Assembly: GCF_003172875.1 (NCBI RefSeq)
Contig: NZ_QGKM01000069.1
Coordinates: 1-64,000 of the forward strand
DNA: 64,000 nucleotides
Direction of reading: 5' to 3'
DNA from: Leucothrix pacifica
Lineage (GTDB): Bacteria; Pseudomonadota; Gammaproteobacteria; Thiotrichales; Thiotrichaceae
Shown here piece after piece: positions 35,148-43,594 of this stretch. Every line of letters begins with the position of its first letter. The first letter of the stretch is position 1. The position numbers were made by a program, and so were the translations under genes. The notes under the pieces are model-generated. The model was not told the DNA's origin. It was given only the letters and a program-made list of their open reading frames with translations, and did no database searches.

Positions 35148-35675
35148 TTACTTGTTATAAGCGTCAACACTTTCCTGAATGGCTTTACGCGCTTCAGCCG
35201 CGTCAGCCCAATCGTCAATCTTCACCCATTTTCCTTTCTCTAGCTGCTTGTAGTGCTCGAAGAAGTGTTCGATTTGCTCAAGCAAAAGCTTTGGAAGGTC
35301 TGTGTAGTTTTCAACATCGTTATACTCGGTCGAAAGCTTACCAGCAGGAACTGCAACGATTTTTACATCACCGCCACCTTCATCAGACATGTTTAATACG
35401 CCAACAGGACGAGCTGGGATTACACAGCCGTGAACCAATGGCTCTGGTGTAACAACAAGTACGTCAATAGGATCGCCATCATCAGCAAGTGTGTGAGGAA
35501 CGAAACCGTAGTTTGCAGGGTAAAACATTGGAGCAGTCATAAAACGGTCGACCATTAGTGCGCCGCTGTCTTTGTCTACTTCGTATTTTACTGGTGAAGC
35601 ATTAGCAGGGATCTCGATAATAACATTTACGTTATTAGGGACGTCCTTGCCTACTGATAAATTATCAATATTCAT
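35148..35675 (-). CDS. ppa: Inorganic pyrophosphatase (family I)
   Basis: 175 residues, hexameric type. Hydrolyses pyrophosphate in the cytosol. [37 protein letters not shown] and [12 protein letters not shown] hold the metal and phosphate ligands (the DxDPxD-type [10 protein letters not shown]). Single gene with its own terminator at 35068-35100. Confidence 0.97.
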   Translation of the reverse strand: MNIDNLSVGKDVPNNVNVIIEIPANASPVKYEVDKDSGALMVDRFMTAPMFYPANYGFVPHTLADDGDPIDVLVVTPEPLVHGCVIPARPVGVLNMSDEGGGDVKIVAVPAGKLSTEYNDVENYTDLPKLLLEQIEHFFEHYKQLEKGKWVKIDDWADAAEARKAIQESVDAYNK

Positions 35676-35779
35676 TGTGTAATCCTAGAAGGGTTGTTAC
35701 AAATTTTTGGGGCATTATAGCGGTAGAGCATGATAAATCCTATGCTTATTCAGGGAATGATGCATGATTTTGGGGCGAA

Positions 35780-35938
35780 ATGAGAAAACTAATAATCTTT
35801 ATTATAAGCTTGATTGCATTAAATCCGGACGATACTAAAACTTATTACGATTTGATTTGTTTTTATGTGACAAGGCCAGCTGTAGGCGATATCATCGCGC
35901 TGAGTATTCTGGGTTGTTATGTAGCTGCTGGATACTGA
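35780..35938 (+). CDS. Possible small two-helix membrane protein
   Basis: A 52-residue open frame in the 295-base gap between ppa and the DUF2058 gene. The ATG at 35780 follows GGGGCGAA, a fair ribosome binding site. It begins MRKLIIFIISLIALNPDD (hydrophobic, positive start) and ends with a second hydrophobic segment GDIIALSILGCYVAAGY. It resembles a small membrane protein, but nothing I can recognise; it may be chance. The stop is 32 bases from the next start. Confidence 0.35.
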   Translation: MRKLIIFIISLIALNPDDTKTYYDLICFYVTRPAVGDIIALSILGCYVAAGY

Positions 35939-35970
35939 TTGATTAATTTTAAAAAGAGTTATATCTAAAA

Positions 35971-36507
35971 ATGAGTTCCTTACGCGATCAGTTGCTCAAG
36001 GCTGGTCTGGTCACAGAAGAGCAAGTTAAAAAAGCTGAGACTAAACCAAAGCCATCGGGTAAACCGAGAAAAAATAATAAAAACAAATCAAAACCTCAAA
36101 CTGGTCAGACGCAATCAGCAGCTAAAGCAAAGAAACGAGAGTTGACCGATTTAGAGCGCTTTTATAAAGAGCGTGATAGCACTGAGAAGGCAGAGAAAGA
36201 AGAGCAGGATCGGCAGCGTAAAGAGGCCGCCAGAGTCCGTAAGCAAAATCGTGCAAAGATTGGCGCACTAATCCGCAATAATATGCAAAATGATGAAGCG
36301 GCTGAGTTGCGTTATAACTTTGTAGTAGGGAGTTCGGTGAAATACTTATTCGTGACCGAGGCCCAACAGGAACTACTTTCAGCGGGCAAACTTGCCATTG
36401 CTTTTCTGGGGGAAAAGCGTTGTCTGATTGCGCCTGAAGTAGCTGACCAGATTCTTGAGATAGAACCATCAAGAATTATCATTCGCTTTGAACCGGATTC
36501 TGAGTAG
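35971..36507 (+). CDS. yaiL: DUF2058 (YaiL-type) protein
   Basis: 178 residues. MSSLRDQLLKAGLVTEEQVK is the family N-terminus, followed by a long Lys/Gln/Arg-rich, helical basic region (about 25-110) and a folded C-terminal domain (YNFVVGSSVKYLFVTEAQQE onward). Cytosolic; nucleic-acid association is likely from charge, but the role is not known. AAAAAGAG is a fair ribosome binding site. It lies 116 bases upstream of mscL. Confidence 0.88.
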   Translation: MSSLRDQLLKAGLVTEEQVKKAETKPKPSGKPRKNNKNKSKPQTGQTQSAAKAKKRELTDLERFYKERDSTEKAEKEEQDRQRKEAARVRKQNRAKIGALIRNNMQNDEAAELRYNFVVGSSVKYLFVTEAQQELLSAGKLAIAFLGEKRCLIAPEVADQILEIEPSRIIIRFEPDSE

Positions 36508-36623
36508 TCCCAACTAAGCGTCGTTCGTAAAAAACCCAAGGACTTGTTAGATGTTTTCGTTCCATTCCGGGGTGAGGCCATTGCTCGTTCCACCAATTAT
36601 ATAAATAAAGGAAATAACTAGAA

Positions 36624-37016
36624 ATGGGAATGATCTCAGAGTTTAAAGAATTCGCAATGAAAGGTAATCTAATCGATATGGCGGCCGGTATTATTATCGG
36701 TGCGGCAATTGGTAAGGTTGTGTCATCACTGGTAGCAGATGTCATCATGCCGCCAATTGGTGTACTGATGGGCGGAGTCGACTTTACAGATCTGGCTTAC
36801 ACGATTCAGGAGGCAGCAGGTGATGTTCCGGCTGTTGTCATTAAGTATGGTGCATTTGCACAAACACTCATTGATTTCCTAATCGTTGCGTTTGCTATTT
36901 TCATCATCATCAAAATTATGAATAAAGCACAGCGTAAGAAAGAAGAAGAGCCTGAAGAAACTGGTCCATCTCAGGAAGAGCTTTTGATAGAGATTCGTGA
37001 CTTGCTGAAAAAGTAA
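36624..37016 (+). CDS. mscL: Large-conductance mechanosensitive channel
   Basis: 130 residues, pentameric inner-membrane valve that opens under osmotic down-shock. The N-terminal amphipathic [20 protein letters not shown], the pore helix [20 protein letters not shown] and the second helix [19 protein letters not shown] are all present, with a charged C-terminal bundle ([13 protein letters not shown]). AAAGGAAA precedes the start. Followed by the hairpin at 37027-37049. Confidence 0.97.
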   Translation: MGMISEFKEFAMKGNLIDMAAGIIIGAAIGKVVSSLVADVIMPPIGVLMGGVDFTDLAYTIQEAAGDVPAVVIKYGAFAQTLIDFLIVAFAIFIIIKIMNKAQRKKEEEPEETGPSQEELLIEIRDLLKK

Positions 37017-37026
37017 ATAAAAAGGC

Positions 37027-37049
37027 ACGGGCTTCACTGTGAAGTCCGT
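37027..37049. terminator. Terminator hairpin between mscL and gmk
   Basis: ACGGGCTTCAC (37027-37037) and GTGAAGTCCGT (37039-37049) pair at 10 of 11 positions with a one-base gap that becomes a small loop of opened pairs. It is between convergent mscL and gmk, followed by a T-rich stretch. Confidence 0.65.
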
Positions 37050-37087
37050 TCTCATTATTTCTCAGTGTATGTAATGAGGCCTGAGAC

Positions 37088-37708
37088 TCAAGTCTGATTC
37101 AATAATGCACTAAAAAAAGCTGGGTTACGTAGCTGTACTTTATCCAGATTTGTTCGTTGGCTTTTAAATACACTGCGTAAATTGTCTAAAGCAATATCAA
37201 AGTCATCATTAATAATGACATGGTCATAGTCCACAAAGTGAGTGACGTCCTCTTTTGCCTGTGCCACACGACGACTAATGACCTCATCACTATCCTGATT
37301 TCGTTTCTGTAGTCGTTTCTCCAGTTCTTCTACCGAAGGGGGAAGGATAAAAATACTACGCACTGATGGTTCAAGCTGACGAATCTGTTGTGCGCCTTGC
37401 CAATCGATTTCTAAGATAACATCAACACCTGCTTCTAACCGCTGATAAATGCTGGCTCGGGATGTTCCATAATAATTGCCGAAGACATTGGCGTGCTCAA
37501 GAAACAGGCCATCTGTAATGCCAAGCTCGAACTCATCTGCCGTAACAAAATGATAGTGTTTGCCGTCCACTTCGCCTTCACGCATGTCGCGTGTGGTATG
37601 TGAAACAGAGACTTCCAGGCCTTCTACACTAGTAAGTAGTTCAGTAATTAAGCTTGTTTTACCTGCCCCTGAAGGTGCAGAGATAATATATAGGGTTCCG
37701 ATAGCCAT
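37088..37708 (-). CDS. gmk: Guanylate kinase
   Basis: Phosphorylates GMP to GDP in the cytosol. 206 residues. P-loop SAPSGAGKTSL (about residues 10-20), the GMP-binding SVSHTTRDMREGEVDG and HYHFV, then EIDWQGAQQIR and the lid region are complete. It stands alone here and is not next to rpoZ, which is 22 kb away with spoT. Confidence 0.96.
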   Translation of the reverse strand: MAIGTLYIISAPSGAGKTSLITELLTSVEGLEVSVSHTTRDMREGEVDGKHYHFVTADEFELGITDGLFLEHANVFGNYYGTSRASIYQRLEAGVDVILEIDWQGAQQIRQLEPSVRSIFILPPSVEELEKRLQKRNQDSDEVISRRVAQAKEDVTHFVDYDHVIINDDFDIALDNLRSVFKSQRTNLDKVQLRNPAFFSALLNQT

Positions 37709-37804
37709 AGGAGTTCCGGTCGATTAATCAGTATGGCGCAGAAGTATAGCGCGATGTTAGGTAAAAAACTTATCGTCTGGATTAATTTGCCCGCAGTTAT
37801 TTAC

Positions 37805-38347
37805 TTAAACGGTTTCGCTTCGCCATTCGCCATTTTTAAGCCCGTCAAATGTCCATGAACCAATACGGTAGCGAATTAATCGCAACGTAGGCATGCCTAC
37901 CGCGGCAGTCATGCGACGTACTTGTCGGTTTTTTCCTTCGCGAATGGTGAGTTCAATCCAGTGATCGGGCACTGTCTTTCTGACTCTCACTGGCGGCGTG
38001 CGATCCCAAAGCTCGGGGACAGGTTCTAACAAGCGTGCTTTTGCAGGCTTGGTTAAGCCATCTTTGAGTAACACGCCATCACGCAACTGCTGTAATGCTT
38101 GTTCATTGGGTTCGCCTTCCACTTGTACCCAGTAGCATTTAGACATTTTCTTGGCTGGGTTAGCGATTCGGTGCTGTAGCTTACCGTCATCGGTCAGCAG
38201 TATTAACCCCTCACTGTCTTTATCAAGGCGGCCGGCCGGATAGCAGCCAGGTGACTGAATATAATCCGCCAGTGTCTTGATGCCTGGTTCTGCAGTGAAT
38301 TGCGATAACACACCGTAGGGTTTATTAAATAGAATCAGCTTGGACAT
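37805..38347 (-). CDS. rluE: 23S rRNA pseudouridine(2457) synthase
   Basis: 180 residues, RsuA/RluB/E/F family without an S4 domain, as expected for RluE. LILFNKPYGVLSQFT, GRLDKDSEGLILLTDDG (catalytic aspartate), and REGKNRQVRRMTAAVGMPTL are the family motifs. Cytosolic; acts on helix 89 of 23S rRNA in E. coli. Its start is 2 bases after the stop of the SPOR protein gene upstream, so they are a pair. Confidence 0.9.
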   Translation of the reverse strand: MSKLILFNKPYGVLSQFTAEPGIKTLADYIQSPGCYPAGRLDKDSEGLILLTDDGKLQHRIANPAKKMSKCYWVQVEGEPNEQALQQLRDGVLLKDGLTKPAKARLLEPVPELWDRTPPVRVRKTVPDHWIELTIREGKNRQVRRMTAAVGMPTLRLIRYRIGSWTFDGLKNGEWRSETV

Positions 38348-38349
38348 AG

Positions 38350-38721
38350 TTACAATGAGGTTTTCAGAATGGCATCATTTAAAAAATCATATTCAGGATA
38401 GGTGTTAACAACTTTGGTTTTTGCTTTTTTCGCTTGATCACGAGTTGGGAAAGGGCCAACCTGAACCTGATAATAAGTTTGATTAGCTTGTTTGGGGTTG
38501 TTTACAAATACAAATGCCGGATAGCCCTGAAGTTGTAATGTGTTTTTCATCCCTTCAGCTTTGGTCGCATTAGTACTGGAAAAGAACTGAATGAAGTGTG
38601 TTTGCGTTGGTTTTGAGGGGGTATAAGGAGAGCTGCCAGGTTTGAGCGGTGCGCGGTAGGCTTGGAGTGCACTGGTCGCGACAATAAGTGAAAGTATTAC
38701 GAGCGTTTTACTGTAGTTCAT
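38350..38721 (-). CDS. Exported SPOR-domain protein
   Basis: 123 residues. Signal peptide to about residue 21 (VATSALQA-YRAP). The mature protein is nearly all one SPOR domain (HFIQFFSSTNATKAEGMKNT onward, with YYQVQVGPFPTRDQAKKA), so it should bind peptidoglycan in the periplasm. No lipobox, no other domain. It is 2 bases from rluE. A candidate sRNA lies upstream at 38808-38921 and ends before this gene. Confidence 0.8.
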   Translation of the reverse strand: MNYSKTLVILSLIVATSALQAYRAPLKPGSSPYTPSKPTQTHFIQFFSSTNATKAEGMKNTLQLQGYPAFVFVNNPKQANQTYYQVQVGPFPTRDQAKKAKTKVVNTYPEYDFLNDAILKTSL

Positions 38722-38807
38722 AGGGGTGTACCTCGTCTTGGCACTGTTTTAAGTGCTTGCTGTTGGGCTTCTTTGGCCCACTCTTTTTAAATAGTATTTG
38801 AAATACC

Positions 38808-38921
38808 AAAAAAGGCCGGACAATATTAGGTATATGCCCGGCCCTAAATCAGGCGCATCAGTTTTCTACTCAAGTTGACCTAGTTTGAACATCAGCGCCA
38901 ATCCCCGAGATTACATCTCGA
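38808..38921 (-). ncRNA. Candidate small RNA with terminator
   Basis: In the 457-base gap before 39179, the minus strand shows an ordered set: a promoter-like element (38927-38955), a 5' hairpin (complement of 38903-38911 with 38915-38924, one bulge), a second potential stem GGCGC/GCGCC with a 30-base loop, and a rho-independent terminator (GGCCGG/CCGGCC at 38838-38843 and 38814-38819, T-run 38808-38813). The predicted transcript is about 114 bases with no good reading frame. It does not match 6S, 4.5S, RsmY/Z or CrcZ motifs I know. It could instead be a leader of the SPOR gene with attenuation. Confidence 0.55.
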
Positions 38922-38926
38922 GGGTG

Positions 38927-38955
38927 ATAATAGTCTCATGTTAAGCTTACAGTAA
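38927..38955 (-). promoter_or_regulatory. Promoter of the candidate sRNA
   Basis: On the minus strand TTACTG (38950-38955) and TATTAT (38927-38932) are separated by 17 bases, with AT-rich DNA upstream. The -35 is weak, the -10 good; the start would be near 38920, at the foot of the 5' hairpin. Confidence 0.45.
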
Positions 38956-39178
38956 GTTAGGTATGTATTTTACTAGTAATATGGACAGAAATATTTTACG
39001 AATTAGATGCTTATGCTTATAAAACACACATGTCAGGTTTGTACAATTGCAAAGCCGTGAAGTAGTATGTCGCTCATAAACTTAGGGCTTGAGAGATATT
39101 AAAGATTTTGTTCCATGTTTGGCCGGTTTTCTATCTACCAATGCTTCGTAACGGACAGCGATAGCTGAATACATATTA

Positions 39179-40645
39179 ATGACATTAAGCAGTTACGAAC
39201 TAACAAAAGAGATTGACTATTTATTTGCTTCTCACTTTTTTTGTAATAAGCCTCAGATGAGGCGATTGTTGTCATATTTGGTTCGTCACTGTGAGGATGA
39301 TAGTGAAGTGGCGTTCGATCAAAGAGCGATTGCCATAGAGTGTCTGGGGAGGAGTGATGACTTTGACCCTGCCGAAAATCCTGTTGTCAGAATTGAGATA
39401 GGACGTCTGCGTCGTATCTTAAATCGATTCTATGAAGAGGAGGTTTCACGAAGCATCCGTATTAGCATCCCCCTTGGTCAATATCGCCCGGTCATCGAAG
39501 AACAATTTATAGATTCAGATCGGGGCTACTTACCCGAGCTTGCGGCAAACGATGCAAAGCCAGAGTGTTTATCACTTTTAGTACAGTTTGCTACGCAGGG
39601 TGAGGAAAGTGCAGCACTTTATTTGCTTCGTCACCAAATGAGAATTGGTCTGACGATAGATATCGGTAAAATACATGGTGTAAGACTACTGGTCGCATTG
39701 CCTAATGAGGAAGGTAAGGTAGGAGATTCAATTGACTTTGTAATGCGTGTTGTTGTGTCGGCGACAGGCAATGGTTTTCAGGTTAGCTCCAGTATTTTGC
39801 AAGGGGATGCAGAGCAGGTACTGTTTGAGCATAGTGAAGCCTTGGCCGTTGATTATGATCATCAGGTAATCGGCCGGCTCTTACATCATTGGGTATCTGA
39901 TTACTTTGATCCGCAAGTCGGTCAGCTCTGGTCGTTATGGCTTGAGTTAAGACGGGGGAGTGATTCAGGGGAAAATATCCCGCTGCATGCTATGTTTCAA
40001 TATCACCAGTTTCAGGCTCAGGCTAATAAGCAAAACTTTGAAAAGGCGATGTTCACAGTGGCTGATGCCGTTAAAAGACATCCTGGTGACCGACTTCTGG
40101 GCTTTGCTTTAGCGGACCTTTACTACAGAGAAATGATTCATGGTTTTGACGTTTCTCAGGAGCCACTAAGAGATGGTATTCGCCATGTGCGAGAAGCGCT
40201 TCGCTTCGATCCCGGGAATGCAAGTTTGCACACTTTACTGGCCTCTATGACATTCTTTTCTAAAGAGTACGATATCGCCAGAATGGAGCTTGAAGCGATT
40301 AAGGACTGTGATGATACTGGTTACTCGTTTTCATTTCAGCGGGCAGTGCTCCAATGTCTGATGGGGGAGTGGCAGGCTGGCATTAAGCGCATCGCTTTGA
40401 TTGTTGATCAGTTTGGGCGATTTCCGGCGATTTACCCTGCGCTGGAATACATTTACGTTTTATTGGTAAATGATCAGTCTGCAATTGATAGATGCAGGGA
40501 AAAGGTTCGGCAACATCATTGTGAATCAGTTGTTCATCAATGCCTTCATTTTATGGAGTTCTCACGCTTTAAATCAGATATTGCTATGGTAGCCGTTGAT
40601 AAAGAGGCTTTCTCAGCGCGTGTCAGACAGCACCTGGAGCAGTGA
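39179..40645 (+). CDS. HTH-TolB-N-TPR-like regulator, copy 1
   Basis: 488 residues, no signal peptide or membrane segment. The N-terminal 85 residues (QMRRLLSYLVRHCEDDSEVA, LGRSDDFDPAENPVVRIEIG, RLRRILNRFYEEE) match a module found at the front of TPR/cyclase-type proteins in many bacteria, where it looks like a winged-helix or DNA-binding unit. The middle (about 115-250) resembles the TolB-N/FlgO-like fold seen in those proteins. The rest is helical with TPR-like repeats (LGFALADLYYREMIHG, LHTLLASMTFFSKEYDIARM). The next gene is its paralog, joined by overlapping stop and start. Role as a transcription regulator is inferred. Confidence 0.75.
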   Translation: MTLSSYELTKEIDYLFASHFFCNKPQMRRLLSYLVRHCEDDSEVAFDQRAIAIECLGRSDDFDPAENPVVRIEIGRLRRILNRFYEEEVSRSIRISIPLGQYRPVIEEQFIDSDRGYLPELAANDAKPECLSLLVQFATQGEESAALYLLRHQMRIGLTIDIGKIHGVRLLVALPNEEGKVGDSIDFVMRVVVSATGNGFQVSSSILQGDAEQVLFEHSEALAVDYDHQVIGRLLHHWVSDYFDPQVGQLWSLWLELRRGSDSGENIPLHAMFQYHQFQAQANKQNFEKAMFTVADAVKRHPGDRLLGFALADLYYREMIHGFDVSQEPLRDGIRHVREALRFDPGNASLHTLLASMTFFSKEYDIARMELEAIKDCDDTGYSFSFQRAVLQCLMGEWQAGIKRIALIVDQFGRFPAIYPALEYIYVLLVNDQSAIDRCREKVRQHHCESVVHQCLHFMEFSRFKSDIAMVAVDKEAFSARVRQHLEQ

Positions 40646-42201
40646 TGGAGCTTGATGAACAGGTAGCCACTACCGAAGCCCTGATTCTGAGCAGTCACTT
40701 GTTTCGGTCAAAGCCCCAAATGCAGCGGTTACTGAAGTATTTGGTTAAGCATACTTATCTCAATGACAGTGCTGGCCTGCAGCAGCGATCTATTGCTGTT
40801 AATTGCTTGGGTCGCGATGAGTCATTTGATTCTAGCAAGGACCCCATTGTTCGCATCGAAGCCGCACGTTTACGCAAGTTGCTAGATAGTTTCTATGAGC
40901 AAGATAACTTCATTCCACCTCCATATCGAATTAGTTTGCCCAAAGGCTCATATCAGCTGAGCTTTTCCCGTAGCTTGGAAAACAAGCTTAGCAAAGGGTT
41001 GGGGCTGTTACTGGTTTGTCAGAGTCCTCTTATCGCAACCGAGAAGGCGATGCAGTTAATGCTGCGTGTCAGGCGTGATTTGTCGATTAAGCTAGCCGAC
41101 TTCAGGCACATGGATCTGACGGTGGATTTTTCGGCGGAGGGACAAGTGGCCGAACGAGGTGCAATTCATTTTTTGGCAGAGGAGCAGCATGACTATGTAT
41201 TACGGATTGAGGTGGTTGAAAACTCTAGAGATGGCGTTTATTTACTAAGTAGCGTGGCTATTCACCGTGTCACTCAGGAGATTCTCTGGAGTCAGTCCTC
41301 TGTGTTACCGGAGTCTTACCAAGTCACTGATCTGGAGTTGTTTTATAAGCGCTTGATAAGTCCGTTGATCGCAGATGCTTATGGGTTGTTGGGTAAACAT
41401 TGGTCGCAATCGTACCTAAAGAAAGGTGTTGAGTTTATACCGGATCATCAGGCTGCCTATGTTTACTATATCTCGATATGCAATGAACCAACTTTAGATG
41501 GGGCACGTCAGTATCTTGATTTCCTGGAAGGTAGGTTGGAGCGTTTCCCTGCAGATTATGTGGCTAAAGCGGGTTATATCTCACTAGGGTTCTTCGATTT
41601 TTTCCTCAACTATAATCTAATTCAGGACACTTACGAAATACGCCTCCGGCATTGTTATGAGTTAGCAAAGTATTACCCGAATGATGCTGGAGTCGCGTTG
41701 TTAACAGGGTTTTGCTATTTTCTTCTGGATGACTATGTTCAGGCGAAGCGTTATCTGGATACGGCTAAAAAATTAAACAGAGAAAATACGCTGTGGGATT
41801 TCATTGGAGGAAGTGTGCTGTACTTCATGGGAGAGACAGAGCAGGGTATCAAGCAAATCCGACAGTTGAGAAAGTATAACCCTTCACCGCCGGGTTATTA
41901 TTTTATACCCGAATTTTTTTATTATCTGGAAAGAGGCGATACTGAAAATGCCTTTATCAAAGGGTCTCGGGTGTCGGTCGCAGACAGTCTGGAACACCTA
42001 ATCAAAACGCTGACCTATTTTGAAGTCGGTGCTAAGTCTCAAGCACTGGATGAATTGAAGCGATTAGATCAAGTGGTTGATGAGACAGGAAGTTGGCCGG
42101 AGTGTAAGGTACTTGCTAACTTTCCTGAACTTGTCACTAAAATTAATCGAACACTCAAGCACCTGAGAAGACTGGAAATCAACTCAGGTACCGGTGCTTA
42201 A
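40645..42201 (+). CDS. HTH-TolB-N-TPR-like regulator, copy 2
   Basis: 518 residues from the ATG at 40645, which overlaps the previous stop by one base (TGATG); a GTG just upstream is the alternative. The N-terminal module is repeated here (QMQRLLKYLVKHTYLNDSAG, LGRDESFDSSKDPIVRIEAA, RLRKLLDSFYEQD). The middle carries DYVLRIEVVENSRDGVYLL and HRVTQEILWSQSS, typical of the TolB-N-like domain with its closing tryptophan strand. TPR-like helices follow (GVALLTGFCYFLLDDYVQAK). The two copies are only moderately alike, so the duplication is old. Function unknown. It ends 6 bases from the convergent lipoprotein gene. Confidence 0.75.
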   Translation: MELDEQVATTEALILSSHLFRSKPQMQRLLKYLVKHTYLNDSAGLQQRSIAVNCLGRDESFDSSKDPIVRIEAARLRKLLDSFYEQDNFIPPPYRISLPKGSYQLSFSRSLENKLSKGLGLLLVCQSPLIATEKAMQLMLRVRRDLSIKLADFRHMDLTVDFSAEGQVAERGAIHFLAEEQHDYVLRIEVVENSRDGVYLLSSVAIHRVTQEILWSQSSVLPESYQVTDLELFYKRLISPLIADAYGLLGKHWSQSYLKKGVEFIPDHQAAYVYYISICNEPTLDGARQYLDFLEGRLERFPADYVAKAGYISLGFFDFFLNYNLIQDTYEIRLRHCYELAKYYPNDAGVALLTGFCYFLLDDYVQAKRYLDTAKKLNRENTLWDFIGGSVLYFMGETEQGIKQIRQLRKYNPSPPGYYFIPEFFYYLERGDTENAFIKGSRVSVADSLEHLIKTLTYFEVGAKSQALDELKRLDQVVDETGSWPECKVLANFPELVTKINRTLKHLRRLEINSGTGA

Positions 42202-42207
42202 TATTGT

Positions 42208-43539
42208 CTAGATTACAAACGGATGGCGATATGTATTACACCGCACTGTCCAGCCGCGCAGCCAACGAGCTTCATTTCGCTTAGGATCTGAGTTTCTGAC
42301 TCGACGAGTGAGTACATCGATGGCAGAGTCGGCAAAGTTATTCAACGCCATCTGCCCCGGTTGGCTTGGTCTCATGTTTTCAAGAACCTGCAGTAAGCCC
42401 CAGTTTTGACCACGGTAGCCACCCTTACGATTTAAGCCTTCACCTTTAAAGTTTACATAATCGATTAAGGCGTACCAGCCACCGCGTGTGTTCGCCACAG
42501 CATTCAGGTTTTGAGCAACATGTGCCTGCAGATGTCTTGGGGTTGCTTTGACTAAACGAGGCATTGCTCGTTTTGCCCGATCGAAGATATAGCTAGCTTG
42601 TATATATCGGGTTTGGTACAGCAGGTTTTGGAGCTCTTGAACCTGAGCGCTTCGCTTGGCCCGGTTTAACTCACCTTTAGTTCTCCAGGGTGCGCCAGTA
42701 TAACGAGCTTTTTGCACCCAGACAGGCAGCCTCACGCCATTAGATTGTAGGTGGTCGAGTAACCCCGGGAAGGTATTACCATAACGATTTCGGCGTCCTG
42801 CCGGGTACCAAGTGAAATGACCAATACCCATAGATGCGAAGTTCTCACCCACGTTCCAGTGCACTAGTTTGTCTATATCACCTCCACTTTCATTTCTGAA
42901 AATCTTATCACCAATCGCTCTGATCTCACTATCAGAAAGACTGGCAATACCACTACCTTGAGTTGGTTGGCGAGGTTGCTGCATCATCTGGCGGTTTTGT
43001 TGCAGCATGGCGTACTGTTGAGCCATTTGCTGTTGCTGTTGGGCTTTTTGCTGTGCCGCGAGCTGCGCTTGCATCTGACGTTGTTGCGCGATTCTTTGTT
43101 GCTGGGCTTTTTGCTGTGCAATCTGTCGTTGTGCTGCCAGTTGATTTGCTTTGTCGCGGGCTTGTTGCTGTTGCCAAACATTGCGCGCATGAGCCTGTGC
43201 TGCTTGAGTAGCGCGCTCATTAGCTTGCTGTTGAGCTAGTTGTCTTTGTTGGTTCTGCCAATTACGGTTATAGGCTAGTCTTTTTTGTTCTTGCTGTGCC
43301 TGAAGCGCCTTTTGTTTTGCAGCCCATTGTTGTTGGTAGTAATTCTGTTGTTGAGTACGTGAATTATTTTGAACAGCTTTGCTGGAGGCTACATTTTGAG
43401 GTGTTGTGTAGTTCGAATTGCTCTGTACTTTTGCAGCAGTATTGACCTTCATTGATGATGCTTTGCGTGAGTTATTGCTGCACGCAGTCAGTCCAAAAAT
43501 TACAATAAGTGAGACGCTAATCAGGGCGGTATTATTCAT
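42208..43539 (-). CDS. Gln-rich lipoprotein with lysozyme-like C-terminal domain
   Basis: 443 residues. Lipobox LTAC (residues 17-20) gives an outer or inner membrane anchor. Residues about 30-200 are Gln/Ala-rich, repetitive and probably an extended coil. The C-terminal domain (about 205-443) has IFRNESGGDIDKLVHWNVGE followed by GIGHFTWYPAG, a pattern like the catalytic Glu and GxGH of GH24-type or transglycosylase-type lysozyme folds. Further conserved-looking parts are LPVWVQKARYTGAPW and GLNRKGGYRGQNWGLLQVLE. I infer a peptidoglycan-cleaving enzyme on a long tether; the catalytic role is unproven. It faces the HTH-TPR pair. Confidence 0.72.
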   Translation of the reverse strand: MNNTALISVSLIVIFGLTACSNNSRKASSMKVNTAAKVQSNSNYTTPQNVASSKAVQNNSRTQQQNYYQQQWAAKQKALQAQQEQKRLAYNRNWQNQQRQLAQQQANERATQAAQAHARNVWQQQQARDKANQLAAQRQIAQQKAQQQRIAQQRQMQAQLAAQQKAQQQQQMAQQYAMLQQNRQMMQQPRQPTQGSGIASLSDSEIRAIGDKIFRNESGGDIDKLVHWNVGENFASMGIGHFTWYPAGRRNRYGNTFPGLLDHLQSNGVRLPVWVQKARYTGAPWRTKGELNRAKRSAQVQELQNLLYQTRYIQASYIFDRAKRAMPRLVKATPRHLQAHVAQNLNAVANTRGGWYALIDYVNFKGEGLNRKGGYRGQNWGLLQVLENMRPSQPGQMALNNFADSAIDVLTRRVRNSDPKRNEARWLRGWTVRCNTYRHPFVI

Positions 43540-43594
43540 GTGATATTGCCGTTTTGTTGTTATTGTTATTAGCGCTGATAAACTTTCTGAAACC

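Noticed and set aside
42958-43239. Leu-rich open frame on the plus strand across the Gln-rich gene
   Set aside because: It is the antisense shadow of CAA/CAG-rich Gln codons; low complexity and no ribosome binding site.
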